Source: a virus. From it: a DNA stretch of 30,180 bases. Of the stretch, positions 29,388-30,180 are shown in pieces. The position numbers and the translations under genes are program-made. The stretch covers positions 1-30,180 of the IMG/VR virus record IMGVR_UViG_3300042381_000431; one strand, 5' to 3'. Under the pieces are notes generated by a model. It was not told the DNA's origin and made no database searches. It was given only the letters and a program-made list of their open reading frames with translations. The first letter of the stretch is position 1, and each line of letters starts with the position of its first letter.

Positions 29388-29740
29388 ACCCGGTTGATGG
29401 TGATAATCAACTTGTTGTCGGAGCCGTCCGGCCCGAGTTCGTTGTCTGCTCTGATGGCGGCGATCCGGTCGTTGTCCTTCTCTGCGCCTCTGGCGATCTG
29501 GGCGAGGATCGTGCGCTTTTCGATCAGGTCCATGACTACACCACCGGCTCGGTCCTCGGCTTTCATCCTGAGTCTCTGTATCTCAGCGGTGATTCCGGCT
29601 TTTTCCGGGTTGCGTTCTGACATGAGTCTTGCGCTGTCTTTTTCTGGGTTCTTGGATTTCGGGAATGCCTTGGCATAGGATTCGGTGACCCCGAGTCCTG
29701 CCGCGATCCCGGCTGCAAATCTGAGTTGTCCTGCTGTCAT
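29384..29740 (-). CDS. Terminase small subunit, 118 aa
   Basis: The product binds phage DNA and hands it to the large subunit. It has an N-terminal helix-turn-helix-like region (QLRFAAGIAAGLGVTESYAK, then AFPKSKNPEKDSARLM), a central helix (AEIQRLRMKAEDRAGG) and the phrase EKRTILAQIARGAEKDNDRI followed by AAIRADNELG, a pattern widespread in phage small terminases. The C-terminal tail (DNKLIITINRV) probably contacts the large subunit. Size is normal. It immediately precedes the large subunit gene with an ATGA overlap. The start at 29740 has no Shine-Dalgarno (leader GGACTACTAAGCATG). Confidence 0.88.
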   Translation of the reverse strand: MTAGQLRFAAGIAAGLGVTESYAKAFPKSKNPEKDSARLMSERNPEKAGITAEIQRLRMKAEDRAGGVVMDLIEKRTILAQIARGAEKDNDRIAAIRADNELGPDGSDNKLIITINRV

Positions 29741-29775
29741 GCTTAGTAGTCCACGGAAACCGGGTTGCTGTCAAT

Positions 29776-29967
29776 TTACAGTTCCCCTAGTCCGTACATC
29801 CACGGCATCTTCTCCTTCCCGCCAGAGATAAGGTTCAAGCGTGACTTCAGTTTACCGTATGTCTCCTCGTTGTACTTTCCTTTGCGGATGCTGACCCCGT
29901 TGCGTTCAGCGCCAGCGGTTCGGTTGGATCGGTCATGGTTGTTCGACGGTAATTGATTTGGCTGCAC
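29776..29967 (-). CDS. Small basic hypothetical protein upstream of terminase
   Basis: The C-terminal 50 residues look like a real protein (NGVSIRKGKYNEETYGKLK, then ISGGKEKMPWMYGLGEL) and the frame ends 35 bases before the small terminase. The start is uncertain: in-frame candidates are a GTG at 29967 (used here, 63 aa) and ATGs at 29997 or further up, all overlapping the end of the preceding gene. A well-placed ATG at 29936 overlaps that gene's stop (ATGA) but is in another frame and reaches a stop after 29 codons, so a frameshift is possible. The family is not recognised; position next to terminase suggests a packaging-related or DNA-binding role. Confidence 0.5.
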   Translation of the reverse strand: MQPNQLPSNNHDRSNRTAGAERNGVSIRKGKYNEETYGKLKSRLNLISGGKEKMPWMYGLGEL

Positions 29968-30180
29968 CTTGGCAGCGTGAGCATTGCACGGAGCCATTGG
30001 CTTGGGACATCCACTCGCCGGTCTTGCCGCAGTAGGCTCGGGTGCCATTAAGGGGCAGCAGGTGGGAGACGGCGCGGGAGTCGGTGCCAAGGCATGATTG
30101 CCATCGGTAGATGGGTACAGGAACCTCGCCTGCCTCTAGACGGGAGAGACAGGCGAGGACGTCGGCGGATCGGTAGAGCG
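29933..30180 (-). CDS. Partial Cys-containing hypothetical protein, cut by the window edge
   Basis: An open frame runs in from the right edge and ends at the TGA at 29933, giving the last 81 residues. The visible part includes SADVLACLSRLEAGEVPVPI, then YCGKTGEWMSQANGSVQC and a CSRC motif. Cysteines about 16 residues apart plus a C-x-x-C could form a small zinc ribbon. I prefer this frame over the overlapping Pro/Ala-rich one, which looks like a shadow. The N-terminus lies outside the window, so neither length nor start can be given. Confidence 0.5.
   Translation of the reverse strand, partial: LYRSADVLACLSRLEAGEVPVPIYRWQSCLGTDSRAVSHLLPLNGTRAYCGKTGEWMSQANGSVQCSRCQGAAKSITVEQP

Noticed and set aside
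29846-29936. 29-codon frame MTDPTEPLALNATG... as an independent gene
   Set aside because: Well placed but too short and without support; the neighbouring frame has a more protein-like C-terminus. Kept only as part of the frameshift question.

Overview
The window is the structural half of a tailed double-stranded DNA phage with a short-tailed, T7-like (podovirus) virion plan. Every gene I can support lies on the minus strand, so the biological order runs from high to low coordinates: packaging, head assembly, head-tail connector and nozzle, ejection proteins, receptor-binding protein, lysis, small tail-associated proteins, terminator. The window shows no integrase, repressor, polymerase, tRNA or CRISPR array. 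Whether this is a free phage or a prophage, and which host it infects, cannot be decided from the sequence. One host clue is that most start codons lack a Shine-Dalgarno sequence and are instead preceded by A/C-rich leaders.

Right end to about 28.1 kb: a partial Cys-containing protein cut by the window edge, a small basic protein, then small and large terminase subunits (ATGA overlap). An HNH/AP2 homing-type endonuclease sits between terminase and the head genes. 27.5-22.2 kb: a 153-aa unknown, a T7 gp7.3-like basic protein, the portal, a small portal-adjacent protein, the scaffold, the major capsid protein and a small probable cement protein. Two strong intrinsic terminators bracket the capsid/cement pair, resembling the insulation of T7 gene 10 by a promoter and Tphi. 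A GC-rich, hairpin-forming leader precedes the capsid gene.

22.1-5.9 kb: gp11- and gp12-like tail tubular proteins, then a full set of ejection proteins in T7 order: a gp13-like small GNAT-like protein, a gp14-like protein, a gp15-position protein with a C-terminal GH24 lysozyme, and, in the gp16 position, a 3343-residue giant. The giant takes a third of the window. It looks like a phage polyvalent protein: helical/hydrophobic N-terminus, ADP-ribosyltransferase-like modules, a GNAT-like module, a long coiled coil and an LPD38-like C-terminal region. Its central modules are separated by recurring Tyr-Ser-Ile/Val tags. It is the most interesting object here: a probable multi-effector cargo ejected with the genome.

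5.9-0.1 kb: a tailspike with a T7-tail-fibre N-terminus, an SGNH/carbohydrate-acetylesterase domain and a lectin-like C-terminus; an overlapping lysis cassette (two small membrane proteins, a lipoprotein, another membrane protein, a GH108 endolysin); five small proteins, including a tail-fibre-like protein and a 53-aa protein with a PDGTS repeat; and a strong terminator closing the late operon.
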